Source: Calditrichaceae bacterium (GTDB taxonomy: Bacteria > Calditrichota > Calditrichia > RBG-13-44-9 > J075). From it: a stretch of DNA of 64,000 nucleotides. Numbering within the stretch: the first letter of the stretch is position 1; every line of letters begins with the position of its first letter. A model generated the notes under the pieces. The model was not told where the DNA came from, did not search any database, and saw only the letters and a list, made by a program, of their open reading frames with translations. The DNA lies in assembly GCA_013360445.1 (NCBI GenBank), contig JABWBP010000012.1, forward strand, positions 40,084-104,083. Direction: 5' to 3'. This document shows positions 55,012 through 64,000 of this stretch, piece after piece. The translations under genes and the position numbers were made by a program.

Positions 55012-55092
55012 TAAGTGAGCTAAAGTGAACTAAAGTGAACTAAAGTGAGCTAAAGTGAGCTAAAGTGAGCTAAAGTGAGCTAAAGTGTTTTA
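55012..55092. repeat. Second agtgaactaa/agtgagctaa repeat array
   Basis: Eight units (agtgagctaa, agtgaactaa) upstream of the DinB gene, same family as the array at 54121-54376. It lies between the divergent-side flank of the DinB start and the end of the next minus-strand gene. Confidence 0.9.
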
Positions 55093-55164
55093 AAACCTCA
55101 GAGCGGGTTTGAAAAATCGAAAAACATGCCACAACCCAGAAGTGGCGAATTTCCAAACAGCTTC

Positions 55165-56493
55165 TCAGACGTTTTTCAAGTGCTGTTCCAGATAGCGGAA
55201 ATCCGGCGTTAACGCGCCCTGGTGGACGATCAGCGCTTTTTTGAACATTTCCGGGAGGTTGACCTGTTGGAAAGGCTGCTCGAAATCCGCCGCCGCCAGG
55301 TCGGAAATGTAGGGCAGCAAGGAATTTCCGAAGAAGTCCGAGGCTTCCCGGGGCAATTCCGCGGGAAGTTTATCCACCGCCATCACTACCACACCGGGTC
55401 CTTCCCAGCCGTCGCTGATCTTCTCGCTAAAAGGATCGAACACGTAGAGCGGGTTCAGGGAGTTGGTCGCCTTGACGGTCATCTCCATGGAGCCGTTGAT
55501 GTCGCAGGAAATATCCCCGATCACCCGCAGGCGCGGGCGGCTCTCCTGCCGGAAAAGCTCCTTCAAGTAGCGTTTGGTCAGCAGGCGGGGATAACGCGGC
55601 TCCCAGTAGATGCCGTTGATGATCATGGTCAGGTGGGGAACGTATTGCTCGAATTGGCCGGCATATTTTTCCGGGTGAGAAAAATAATCCTGCAGCTCGA
55701 AGGAGCTGCCGGCCCCCTGCCCCGGTTTGAGGCGCGCCATATCTTTTTCCTGGAATTCCACTTTGTAGAGGGCGCTGGCGGAAAAATCCCCTTTCTGCAT
55801 GAAGGTTGACAACCCCGCGGCGGGGATTTGCTCGAACGGGAGCAGGTCGAAGATGTGCTGCGCCCCTTTCGAGACCCGCCCGTAGCCGGTGAATCCGCAG
55901 ATCAGGGGAACCAGCTCCCGGGGAAGCCCTTTCTGTTGAATTTCACGCCCTACTTCGCGGATGGCGCTTTCCGCTTCCTTCAGACTGGCATAGCGCTGCG
56001 CCGGCCTGATCTCTTGCAGCGGGGTTTCAAATCCTTCCCAGCGCAGCCGTTCTCCCAATGCCCAGAGGGAATCGATCATCCCGGCGTACCCCGCAAAATT
56101 CCCGAAAAAAATCTGCCGGATGCCCTGCTCATTTTTTACCAGCTCGTAATCCAGCAAATTATCGCCTAACTCCATCATCTTTTTCAACATGGGCATGTTA
56201 TAAGGCTGGCCTTTGATGGTGTGCGAGAAAAAAAAGTAGGTCTGGCGGGGGGCTAAATTTTCTTTGGGAATTTCCTTGATGCCGAGAATGATATTCGATT
56301 CCCGCAAGTCCGGGGTGATGATTGCCCCGGCGCGGCGATATTCTTCTTCGGTAAATACCCGGTTGGCGGCCGGCTCTACCAGTACCTTAAGGCCCGGCAC
56401 TGCGACCAGTTTCTGCACCTGCGGCGGGGTCAAGGGGGCGCGGCGTTCGGTCAAATCCTTGTTTTCCTGGCGAATCCCGATACAATTTTTCAT
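55165..56493 (-). CDS. Lysine-ketoglutarate reductase (LKR)-like dehydrogenase
   Basis: 442 residues resembling the N-terminal LKR half of the bifunctional LKR/saccharopine dehydrogenase of plants and animals. It has the alanine-dehydrogenase/transhydrogenase-type N-terminal domain (GIRQENKDLTERRAPLTPPQ, FFFSHTIKGQPYNMP, FGNFAGYAGMIDSLWALG) and a second domain (VPLICGFTGYGRVSKGAQHIF). The family reaction couples lysine and 2-oxoglutarate to saccharopine. No separate saccharopine dehydrogenase gene lies nearby. Relatives are annotated as bifunctional enzymes, but this one has only the LKR-like part. It may serve lysine catabolism or another amino acid. ATG at 56493; AGGAGA upstream. Confidence 0.85.
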   Translation of the reverse strand: MKNCIGIRQENKDLTERRAPLTPPQVQKLVAVPGLKVLVEPAANRVFTEEEYRRAGAIITPDLRESNIILGIKEIPKENLAPRQTYFFFSHTIKGQPYNMPMLKKMMELGDNLLDYELVKNEQGIRQIFFGNFAGYAGMIDSLWALGERLRWEGFETPLQEIRPAQRYASLKEAESAIREVGREIQQKGLPRELVPLICGFTGYGRVSKGAQHIFDLLPFEQIPAAGLSTFMQKGDFSASALYKVEFQEKDMARLKPGQGAGSSFELQDYFSHPEKYAGQFEQYVPHLTMIINGIYWEPRYPRLLTKRYLKELFRQESRPRLRVIGDISCDINGSMEMTVKATNSLNPLYVFDPFSEKISDGWEGPGVVVMAVDKLPAELPREASDFFGNSLLPYISDLAAADFEQPFQQVNLPEMFKKALIVHQGALTPDFRYLEQHLKNV

Positions 56494-56638
56494 TCATTAT
56501 CTCCTGCGTCTTCTTGTCAATGGTAACGCCAAATATACACAAAAATCCCCATCCCGCGCACAGGAAAACAAAATCGCAATCTACTTCCCGGCTTGCGCTG
56601 CGGGTCAAGTTTGGTTAATTTCCCGCCGGTCGAATAAA

Positions 56639-58032
<1,394 letters not shown>

Positions 58033-58042
58033 GCCGGTGTGT

Positions 58043-58147
58043 AAGGGCTGGATGGCTAAATGGTTACATGGCTGGATGGCTAAGTGCTAAATGGTGAGGT
58101 TTATTAACAATTCAGCCATTTAACCATTCACCATTCGCCATTCACCC
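58043..58147. repeat. Intergenic word-repeat cluster, both orientations (atggctaaatggttac)
   Basis: Forward words (ctggatggctaaatggtta, tggctaagtgctaaatggtg) are followed by reverse forms (cagccatttaaccattcacc, attcgccattcac). It fills the gap between enolase and the divIC-like gene. Confidence 0.85.
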
Positions 58148-58172
58148 GGCAAAATTTTAACCCATTTCAGGG

Positions 58173-58502
58173 ATGAGCTTGATCTCTACATCGCGCAAAA
58201 AAACCTACCGGGGCGCGCCGCGGAAAGCGAAGCAAATTTCCACCTGGATACTCCTGGCGCTCCTGGCCATTCTCATGGCGTCGTTCCTGACCGGGGGAAA
58301 GTCCCTGTTCAACCTGTACGGATTATACCGCGAGCGCAATGAGCTTTTGAGAGACAAAGAGCGCCTGGAAGCGGAGAATCAACGGTTGCAGCAGGAAATC
58401 GAGAGACTGCAAAAGGACATCGAGGAAATCGAAAAAGTCGCCCGGGAAAAATATAACCTGAAGCGCGATGACGAAGAAGTGTACAAAGTCACCCCGGAGT
58501 GA
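58173..58502 (+). CDS. FtsB/DivIC family septum formation initiator
   Basis: 109 residues with a short basic cytoplasmic N-terminus (STSRKKTYRGAPRKAKQ), one membrane helix (ISTWILLALLAILMASFLT, about 22-40), a leucine-zipper-like coiled coil (LLRDKERLEAENQRLQQEI...) and the family's terminal signature EKVAREKYNLKRDDEEVYKV. FtsB bridges FtsQ and FtsL in the divisome and recruits the septal peptidoglycan synthase. The immediate placement downstream of eno is the classical ftsB context. Weak ribosome-binding site (caggg right before ATG). Confidence 0.93.
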   Translation: MSLISTSRKKTYRGAPRKAKQISTWILLALLAILMASFLTGGKSLFNLYGLYRERNELLRDKERLEAENQRLQQEIERLQKDIEEIEKVAREKYNLKRDDEEVYKVTPE

Positions 58503-58540
58503 GCATTTACAGCCCTGTTTAGCCCTCTATGCGAATATTT

Positions 58541-58600
58541 AATTGGCAATTGGCCATTGGCAATTGGCAATTAGCAATTCCCAATTGCCAATTGCCAATT
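58541..58600. repeat. Word repeat attggcaattggc in both orientations, overlapping a gene start
   Basis: Three or four copies of attggcaattggc are followed by ccaattgccaattgccaatt. If translated in the frame of the next gene it gives NWQLAIGNWQLAIPNCQLPI. The peptide QLAIGN recurs in the penicillin acylase (52142-52159), which carries the same DNA word in the same frame. Confidence 0.85.
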
Positions 58601-58630
58601 CTGCGCATCAACCTCCGCCATTTCGCGGCC

Positions 58631-60424
58631 ATGCTGATCCTGCCGGGGGTGTTTTCCGGCGGATTATTCGCCCAGGGCCCTGCCAATTACCAACTGGATT
58701 TCAACAAAGATTATATCAGTTGGTTCTGGGCGGGAGAGATAACAGCGGGGTTCAAGACCGGCAGCAGCTCGCAATTCCTCTTCCATGATCAATTCGTCAG
58801 CCGCCTGTTCCAGCAATCCTACCAGACCGATAGCTGGAGAGACGAAAACACCCTGGGAATATCCTGGGACAACCGGCTCAGCTCGCTTTTCCAGAGCCGC
58901 ACCTTTCTGCAATCCCGCATCTTTTCCGATGAAAGCACCTCCCGGGAGTTCAACAAACACCTCGCCGCGCAGGAGATCGGGATCTCCGTTCATCCCCGTA
59001 TTCACCTGAAACCCGGCCTGGGCCTTGCGTTTGAAAAGGCGTTCAACAACAGCGACCAGGGGTGGTATTCCCAGATGGGGCTGGTGATCAATCATTTAGA
59101 CATGGGGGGGTATTTGAACGACACCGACCTGAAAAGCGTGGTGTACGGGTTCCCGGGACGAAAAAACCAGGAACACACTTTTTTTACCGGCTGGACCCGG
59201 CAGTTCTCCTCCTACGCCAGCGATTCCCTGCGGGTGGGATACCAGTTTTCGGAAAGCCGTTACTATATTGCGCCGCACAGCAGCCTCAGCGATGAGCCTG
59301 CCCCCCAGGAACAGGTGATCATCAATGGACGCTTCGTATTCAACCAGTTGCAGTACCGCTTTTCCGGCAATTCCGCCTTCGCCCTGGTGACCGCGTTCCG
59401 CAACCGCGACATCGACCAGAGCAATCCCTACCAGGAAAATCGCCGCCGCAAGGAAATTTCCCTGGAAAACCAGATCGATTACCAACTCTTTTTCGGCCCG
59501 CTCCGCTGGCATACCGGCCTGTTTTTCTCCCAAACCGAAAACAATAACGACCCCGGGGTGCGCACCGATATCAGCACCCTGCAATCCGCATTCAACACCC
59601 GGTTGCAGTTTCTTCCTTCCGAAAGGGACAATTTCTGGGGAAGGTTTTCCTATACCAAATTAGAATACAACACCCCGGACGTCTATGAAAACCTCGCCGA
59701 TGATCCCCGGCTGCGGGAAGATCGCGACGAGCAGCGTTTCATTATCGACGCCGGCTACGGGCGCCGCTTCAGCGAGTATTTTTCCCTGACCCTGAAAGGG
59801 AACGTGTACCTGTTTCACCAGATTTACCTGCGCTCCCGCCGCAGCCAGAACAATAACTGGAACCGCATTTATCAATTGGGGGCGGCGTTCGACCATCGCA
59901 TCAGCCGGTCGTTGCGCCACCGCAGCGAAATCCGCATCCTGGCAAATTACACCGTGTTCGATTTTGAAGAGCTCCTTCCCACGGTGCGCAGCTTCGTTTT
60001 CCGCAAATTGATCTATCACGACTCCCTGAACATTCAACTGACCGGGAATCTCTCCCTGAACACCCTCTACCAGTGGGAAAAAGAGGACAACGGCACCTTT
60101 TTTAAGGAAGATTTTACCCGGCGGGTAAACAAAGAACTGACCGCCCACTACCTGAACTTTTTCATTCAGCATGGGAATGTGTTAGGGCTGACGGTAACTG
60201 CCGGGGCTTCCTGGTTCATCCGCGATGAATGGTCCTTCCCGCCGCAGCGAGAACGGCAAAAAGTGCGGGAATTCCGCAGCATTACCCCGCGCATCTCCCT
60301 GGCCTACCCGGCCGGCCAGCGGCTGCATTTGTATGCCACCTACGCCCCCAACCGCGCCACCAACTTTGGGGTGCTGGAACAGTATTACACCAGCGGGATG
60401 ATTAATTTGCGCTACAATTTCTGA
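58631..60424 (+). CDS. Outer-membrane beta-barrel protein of unknown family
   Basis: 597 residues if ATG 58631 is used; the frame is open to ATG 58529, but the additional 34 residues are mostly repeat-encoded. A signal-like stretch (INLRHFAAMLILPGVFSGGLFAQG) begins before Met 58631, so the original start may have been displaced by the repeat. The rest consists of alternating beta-strands with aromatic girdles (GWTRQFSSYASDSLRVGYQFSESRYYI, RLHLYATYAPNRATNFG) and ends with a barrel-type strand MINLRYNF. No catalytic motif. Convergent with the hybrid two-component gene, only 17 bp between stops. Confidence 0.75.
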   Translation: MLILPGVFSGGLFAQGPANYQLDFNKDYISWFWAGEITAGFKTGSSSQFLFHDQFVSRLFQQSYQTDSWRDENTLGISWDNRLSSLFQSRTFLQSRIFSDESTSREFNKHLAAQEIGISVHPRIHLKPGLGLAFEKAFNNSDQGWYSQMGLVINHLDMGGYLNDTDLKSVVYGFPGRKNQEHTFFTGWTRQFSSYASDSLRVGYQFSESRYYIAPHSSLSDEPAPQEQVIINGRFVFNQLQYRFSGNSAFALVTAFRNRDIDQSNPYQENRRRKEISLENQIDYQLFFGPLRWHTGLFFSQTENNNDPGVRTDISTLQSAFNTRLQFLPSERDNFWGRFSYTKLEYNTPDVYENLADDPRLREDRDEQRFIIDAGYGRRFSEYFSLTLKGNVYLFHQIYLRSRRSQNNNWNRIYQLGAAFDHRISRSLRHRSEIRILANYTVFDFEELLPTVRSFVFRKLIYHDSLNIQLTGNLSLNTLYQWEKEDNGTFFKEDFTRRVNKELTAHYLNFFIQHGNVLGLTVTAGASWFIRDEWSFPPQRERQKVREFRSITPRISLAYPAGQRLHLYATYAPNRATNFGVLEQYYTSGMINLRYNF

Positions 60425-60441
60425 CGCTGTGGCGAATTGCT

Positions 60442-63400
60442 TCAACCTTTTTCCCTTGATTGCGGCTTTGTTCCGTACCCCGAGGGCAGCACTCCAAACT
60501 GCTTTGTGAATGCTTTGGAAAAATGTGAAAGGCTGTTAAACCCCACCTCGTAAGCCACCTCCGCCACATTGCCGAATCGCTGCTGCAAAAGCCGGGCAGC
60601 GCGCTTCAGGCGCAAGGTGCGGATAAATTCCCGGGTGGAATAGCCGGTCAGGGCTCGCAGCTTGATATTTAATTGGCTGCGGCCCAACCCAATTTCCCGG
60701 GAGAGCGCGACAGTATCAAACTCGCTGTTGCCGATGTTTTCCTCAACAATCTCCATGGCCCGGCGAAGGAATTTTTCATCGGCGGATGTCACGGTAAGCT
60801 CTTGCGGTTCGACTTTCAATTCCCGCTGAAAAAGTTCCCGCAGCTTTCGCCGCTGCTCGATGAGGTTTTTGATCCGCACCCGCAATTCCTCAGCATCAAA
60901 AGGCTTGGTCAGGTAGTCATCTGCGCCGGTTTCCAAACCCTCCAGTTTACTGCCGCGCGAAGCTTTGGCGGTGAGCAGAATCACCGGGATATGGCTGGTG
61001 CGGGGATCGGTCTTGATCTTTTCACAGAATTGATAGCCGTCCATTTTCGGCATCATCACATCGCTGACAATTAGATCCGGCCCCGCTTTCAATGCTTTTT
61101 TGAATCCCTCCGCCCCGTTTTCCGCTTCCGCAATCGTGTATTTGTTTTTCAGGGAATTGTGGATGTAGGCGCGCATGTCGGGGTTGTCTTCCACGATTAA
61201 GATATTGGGTGATTGGGTGATTGGGCGATTGGATGATTGATAGTGTAGGGGCGAAGCATCCCCGGCAAATTCTTCGGTGTGCGATTCAATGCTCTGCAAG
61301 GGTTGTTGGGGCGAAGCATCCCCGGCAAATTCTTCGGTGTGCGATTCAATGCTCTGCAAGGGTTGTTGGGGCGAAGCATCCCCGGCAAATTCTTTGGTGT
61401 GCGATTCAATGCTCTGCAAGGGATGTTGGGGCGAAGCATCCCCGGCAAATTCTTCGGTGTGCGATTCAATGCTCTGCAAGGGATGCTTCGCCCCTACGGT
61501 AATTTCACCACCAATTTCAACAATCTGATCCGGTTTCAAATGTTCCTTGCCCAACGGCAGACGCACGGTACATGTCGTTCCTTTGCCCACTTCGCTGGTC
61601 ACCAAAATTTTCCCGTGGTGCAATTCCACCAATTCTTTAGTGAGCGCCAGGCCGATACCGGTGCCCTGTCGAGACGTTGCATGCAACGTCTCTCCTTCCC
61701 CAAAATCATTCACCTGGAAGAAGCGCTCGAAGATGTGTGGGAGATGCTCGGCGGGAATGCCGACGCCGGCGTCTTTGACGTGAATTTCCAACATCCCCCT
61801 TAATCCCTCCCGGCCATCCGGGAGGGAAACTGGCCTTGCTCCCCCCTTTGAAGGGGGGCCGGGGGAGATGTTAACCGCCACCATTACCTTCCCTCCTTTA
61901 CCGGTAAACTTAAACGCATTGGAGAGCAGGTTGGTCACAATCTTCTCAAACTTATCCCGGTCAATATAAGCGGTAATCTCATCGGCTGATGCCCGGAAGG
62001 ATAATTGAATTCGCTTGCGTTTGGCTAAGGATTCAAAGGCCATGGTCAATTGCCGGGTGAGTTCCACAATGTTTTCCGGGCGGGCTTGCAGCTTCATGCT
62101 GCCGGATTCCAATTTGGAAAGGTCTAAAAGCTGGTTGATCAGCCGCAGCAGGCGGTTGCAGTTGCGCAGGATTAAATCATATTGCTCTTTGATGTTGCCT
62201 TTAAACTCCCCGGAACGCAGTTGCTGCACCGGTCCCTGAATAAGGGTGAGCGGGGTGCGGAACTCGTGGGAGATGTTGGCAAAGAAGCGCGACTTCAGGC
62301 GGTCCACTTCCTCCACCTTCTCCCGTTCCAGGTGTTCCAGCTCCAGGTCGTGCTTCAGGCGCTGGCGGTTAAGTTCAAATCGCCGGATACCGTAGAGCAA
62401 GCCGAAAGCAAGTAACGCGTATAGCGTATATGCCCACCAGGTTTTCCACCAGGGAGGCAGTATCGTAATCTTGAGTGACGTCCCTTCTTCGTTCCACACC
62501 CCGTCATCATTGGACCCCTTTACGTACAGGGTATATTCACCGGGATCAAGATTGGTGAAGGTAACGTCATGCTTTGTGCCCAATTTAATCCAATGATTGT
62601 TAAATCCCTCTAATTTGTACGCATATTGGTTTTTCCCCGCTTGCTGAAAACTTAGCGCAGCGAATTCAAATGTGAGAATGTTGTTCTTGTAAGAAAGCTC
62701 TATTTCCTCTCTCTCGGAAATACCTTTCTCTTCAAATGCTTTCTCCCCGGGAGCTTCTGTGCTATACCGTACAAATGCAGTGAAAACAATCGGCGGAACA
62801 AAAAAATTGTCTTTGATGTCTTCCGGGTTGAAAATATTAAAACCGTTGATTCCGCCAAAGATCATCTCTCCGCTGCGGCTTTTGCAAAATGCGCCAAAAT
62901 TAAAGGTATTGCTCTGCAATCCGTCTCTAATGTCATAGTTCTTAAAGGTTTTATTCCGGGGGTTAAACCTGGATATTCCGTTTCCCGTGCTAAGCCAGAG
63001 GTTCCCCTGGTTATCTTCCAATATTCCATTAATGCTGAGATGTGGAAGCCCATCCGCTAAACCATAGGAAAAAAAGGCTTCTCTTTCCCGGCCAAAACGG
63101 TTCAACCCGCCGCCGTCTGTTCCCAGCCATAAAACCCCGGAACGGTCCTCATATATACAAAGTATGGTATTATTGCTTAACGTTTCAGGGTTTTCCGGAT
63201 CATGTTTAAAGGGGTAAAATTCCTCTTTCTCACGATCAAAGCGATTCAAACCGCCATTTAATGTTCCGACCCACAAGATTCCCTGGCTATCTTCATATAT
63301 TGAATAAATTGTATTAGTGCTCAGGCTGGCGGGGTTCCGGGGATCATGCTGATAACGCTTAAATGTTTGTGTTTGTCTTTCATAACGATTCAAACCTTTG

Positions 63401-63831
63401 TCAAATGTTCCAATCCATAATACACCCGAGCGATCAACACAAAGAGAAAAAATAGTTCTACTGCTAAGTGTGGTCGGATCGTGTCGTTTCACTTCAAAAT
63501 GTTTAAATGTTTCTCTTTCACGGTCAAAACGATTCAACCCGCCTATCGGGCCGGAGGTACCGATCCATAATGTCCCCTGCAGATCTTCACGTAAGGAATA
63601 AATTGTATTGGCGCTTAGAGATTGAGGATTTTCGCGGGCATTTTTAAATGTATGGAAAGCGCCGCTTTTTCGATCAAACTTATTCAATCCCCCCGACTCC
63701 GTTCCGATCCATAAAATTCCCTGGCGATCTTCGTAGAGGGCATAGATGGTATTGGTACTTAAACTTTGAGGATTATGCGTATTGTGTGCAAAATGCTGAA
63801 AAACTGATCTTCGCCGTTCAAACCTGTTCAC
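60442..63831 (-). CDS. Hybrid two-component system protein (HTCS), 5'-truncated, with in-frame palindromic inserts
   Basis: 1129 residues from GTG 63831. Order: seven visible two-component-regulator propeller repeats (about 12-330, LSTNTIYALYEDRQGILWIGT type), a Y_Y_Y domain (about 385-450), one membrane helix (WWAYTLYALLAFGLLYG), HisKA with H522 (ISHEFRTPLT), HATPase, receiver with D924 (SDVMMPKMDG), and a C-terminal AraC-type DNA-binding domain (about 1020-1129). HTCS proteins sense oligosaccharides in the periplasm and control transport or glycan genes. The 5' part is missing: a partial earlier repeat (ISNNVIYNIYEDRSGALWVGT) is encoded up to 63912, then a TAA, with no signal peptide. Three palindromic inserts interrupt loops (listed separately). 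Possibly a pseudogene. Confidence 0.85.
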   Translation of the reverse strand: MNRFERRRSVFQHFAHNTHNPQSLSTNTIYALYEDRQGILWIGTESGGLNKFDRKSGAFHTFKNARENPQSLSANTIYSLREDLQGTLWIGTSGPIGGLNRFDRERETFKHFEVKRHDPTTLSSRTIFSLCVDRSGVLWIGTFDKGLNRYERQTQTFKRYQHDPRNPASLSTNTIYSIYEDSQGILWVGTLNGGLNRFDREKEEFYPFKHDPENPETLSNNTILCIYEDRSGVLWLGTDGGGLNRFGREREAFFSYGLADGLPHLSINGILEDNQGNLWLSTGNGISRFNPRNKTFKNYDIRDGLQSNTFNFGAFCKSRSGEMIFGGINGFNIFNPEDIKDNFFVPPIVFTAFVRYSTEAPGEKAFEEKGISEREEIELSYKNNILTFEFAALSFQQAGKNQYAYKLEGFNNHWIKLGTKHDVTFTNLDPGEYTLYVKGSNDDGVWNEEGTSLKITILPPWWKTWWAYTLYALLAFGLLYGIRRFELNRQRLKHDLELEHLEREKVEEVDRLKSRFFANISHEFRTPLTLIQGPVQQLRSGEFKGNIKEQYDLILRNCNRLLRLINQLLDLSKLESGSMKLQARPENIVELTRQLTMAFESLAKRKRIQLSFRASADEITAYIDRDKFEKIVTNLLSNAFKFTGKGGKVMVAVNISPGPPSKGGARPVSLPDGREGLRGMLEIHVKDAGVGIPAEHLPHIFERFFQVNDFGEGETLHATSRQGTGIGLALTKELVELHHGKILVTSEVGKGTTCTVRLPLGKEHLKPDQIVEIGGEITVGAKHPLQSIESHTEEFAGDASPQHPLQSIESHTKEFAGDASPQQPLQSIESHTEEFAGDASPQQPLQSIESHTEEFAGDASPLHYQSSNRPITQSPNILIVEDNPDMRAYIHNSLKNKYTIAEAENGAEGFKKALKAGPDLIVSDVMMPKMDGYQFCEKIKTDPRTSHIPVILLTAKASRGSKLEGLETGADDYLTKPFDAEELRVRIKNLIEQRRKLRELFQRELKVEPQELTVTSADEKFLRRAMEIVEENIGNSEFDTVALSREIGLGRSQLNIKLRALTGYSTREFIRTLRLKRAARLLQQRFGNVAEVAYEVGFNSLSHFSKAFTKQFGVLPSGYGTKPQSREKG
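61245..61497. repeat. Intragenic element: 17-bp inverted ends around four 60-bp direct repeats
   Basis: Perfect inverted ends gtaggggcgaagcatcc (61245-61261) and ggatgcttcgcccctac (61481-61497) enclose four near-identical 60-bp units. They add 20 residues each to the protein (unit PLQSIESHTEEFAGDASPQ), in the linker between the ATPase and receiver domains. The length keeps the frame open. An adjacent gattgggt tandem run (61201-61240) encodes NRPITQSPN. Confidence 0.95.
61671..61692. repeat. Intragenic 22-bp perfect palindrome
   Basis: gagacgttgcat followed by its overlapping reverse complement (gttgcatgcaac core). It encodes GETLHATSR immediately before the HATPase G2 box (QGTGIGLAL), where relatives have only a short variable loop. 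Confidence 0.9.
61792..61870. repeat. Intragenic double-hairpin repeat
   Basis: Two hairpins, ccctcccgg-ccat-ccgggaggg (61805-61826) and cccccctt-tg-aagggggg (61841-61858), lie within ends catccccc and gggggagatg. They encode about 26 residues (ISPGPPSKGGARPVSLPDG and EGLRGM) between the HATPase strands MVAVN and LEIHVKDAGVGIP, where the fold normally has a tight turn. Confidence 0.9.
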
Positions 63832-64000
63832 CCCTCCGCCATAAGTTCCTACCCATAGCGCTCCCGAACGATCTTCGTAAATATTGTAAATAACATTGTT
63901 GCTAATTCTACTTTAAGACTTTAAAAAAATACTTAAAAAATTCATATATTGGGCTATGATTTTAAAAAACTTTATTACGCATCGGAGCAACCCCGAAGTG
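63832..64000. other. Remnant coding and AT-rich region upstream of the HTCS
   Basis: 63832-63912 continues the minus-strand HTCS frame (SRISNNVIYNIYEDRSGALWVGTYGGG) without a standard start. A TAA at 63913-63915 closes it. 63916-63975 is strongly AT-rich with runs of A and T, and no signal peptide or gene is visible to the window end. Either a promoter of the shortened gene or the scar of a deletion/insertion. Confidence 0.5.

Noticed and set aside
61245..61497. Assembly artefact (collapsed or expanded repeat) instead of a real element
   Set aside because: Copies differ by point changes (ttcggtgt versus ttggtgtg; gttgttgg versus gatgttgg) and the frame is kept throughout, which favours a real biological repeat; copy number could still be wrong.

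Overview
The window looks like a chromosome segment of a Gram-negative bacterium of the Fibrobacterota-Chlorobiota-Bacteroidota (FCB) superphylum. GC is moderately high, by eye in the mid 50s percent. The main evidence is seven secreted proteins ending in the type IX secretion (T9SS) type A C-terminal domain with its 'NYPNPFNP' signature, a PorV/PorQ-family barrel, and two TonB-dependent receptors with an N-terminal carboxypeptidase-like plug extension. Style and GC best fit candidate division KSB1 / Calditrichota-like lineages. That assignment is inference; no rRNA gene is present to settle it.

Layout. 0-3.4 kb: the 3' part of ccmF, a 322-bp inverted-repeat element, a tiny membrane ORF that may be a selenoprotein, and a Gfo/Idh/MocA oxidoreductase. 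3.6-17.4 kb: two paralogous T9SS cargo proteins, queE, a hydrolase-dockerin fusion, a YCF48-type cargo protein, a Crp/Fnr regulator, a purple-acid-phosphatase-like cargo protein and an EEP-family hydrolase. 17.7-22.9 kb: a DUF457-type membrane protein, then cNMP-binding protein, soluble histidine kinase, response regulator, alkaline phosphatase and acid phosphatase. 23-31.5 kb: an Oar-like TonB-dependent receptor with a terminator, then a MacA/MacB-like export operon with two permeases. 31.5-38.6 kb (minus): Uma2 protein, RidA, phosphodiester glycosidase, Pat-like acyl-CoA-synthetase/GNAT fusion and an Omp28-type cargo protein. 38.7 kb: tRNA-Thr(CGT). 38.9-50.8 kb (minus): a TPR/metallopeptidase fusion, an M64 peptidase, a small cargo protein, a PorV-like barrel, a secreted partner and a TonB-dependent receptor. 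51.3-64 kb: penicillin acylase plus a coupled membrane protein, DinB/BstA-like protein, an LKR-like dehydrogenase, enolase, FtsB/DivIC, an outer-membrane barrel and a large hybrid two-component regulator that is 5'-truncated.

Working themes. (1) Export of many T9SS cargoes with an outer-membrane receptor/secreted protein/PorV triad. (2) Phosphoester scavenging: four or five phosphatases or phosphodiesterases surround a cNMP/two-component module. (3) A remarkable repeat landscape. Most intergenic gaps hold their own short word, reiterated with drift and usually present in both orientations, and several other palindromic repeats sit in frame inside genes. The clearest case is the hybrid two-component regulator, which carries three different palindromic inserts, all in-frame and all in loops or linkers. 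This resembles the coding palindromic elements known from Rickettsia and is, in my view, the most unusual signal here. No rRNA, CRISPR array, prophage or recognisable insertion sequence was seen.
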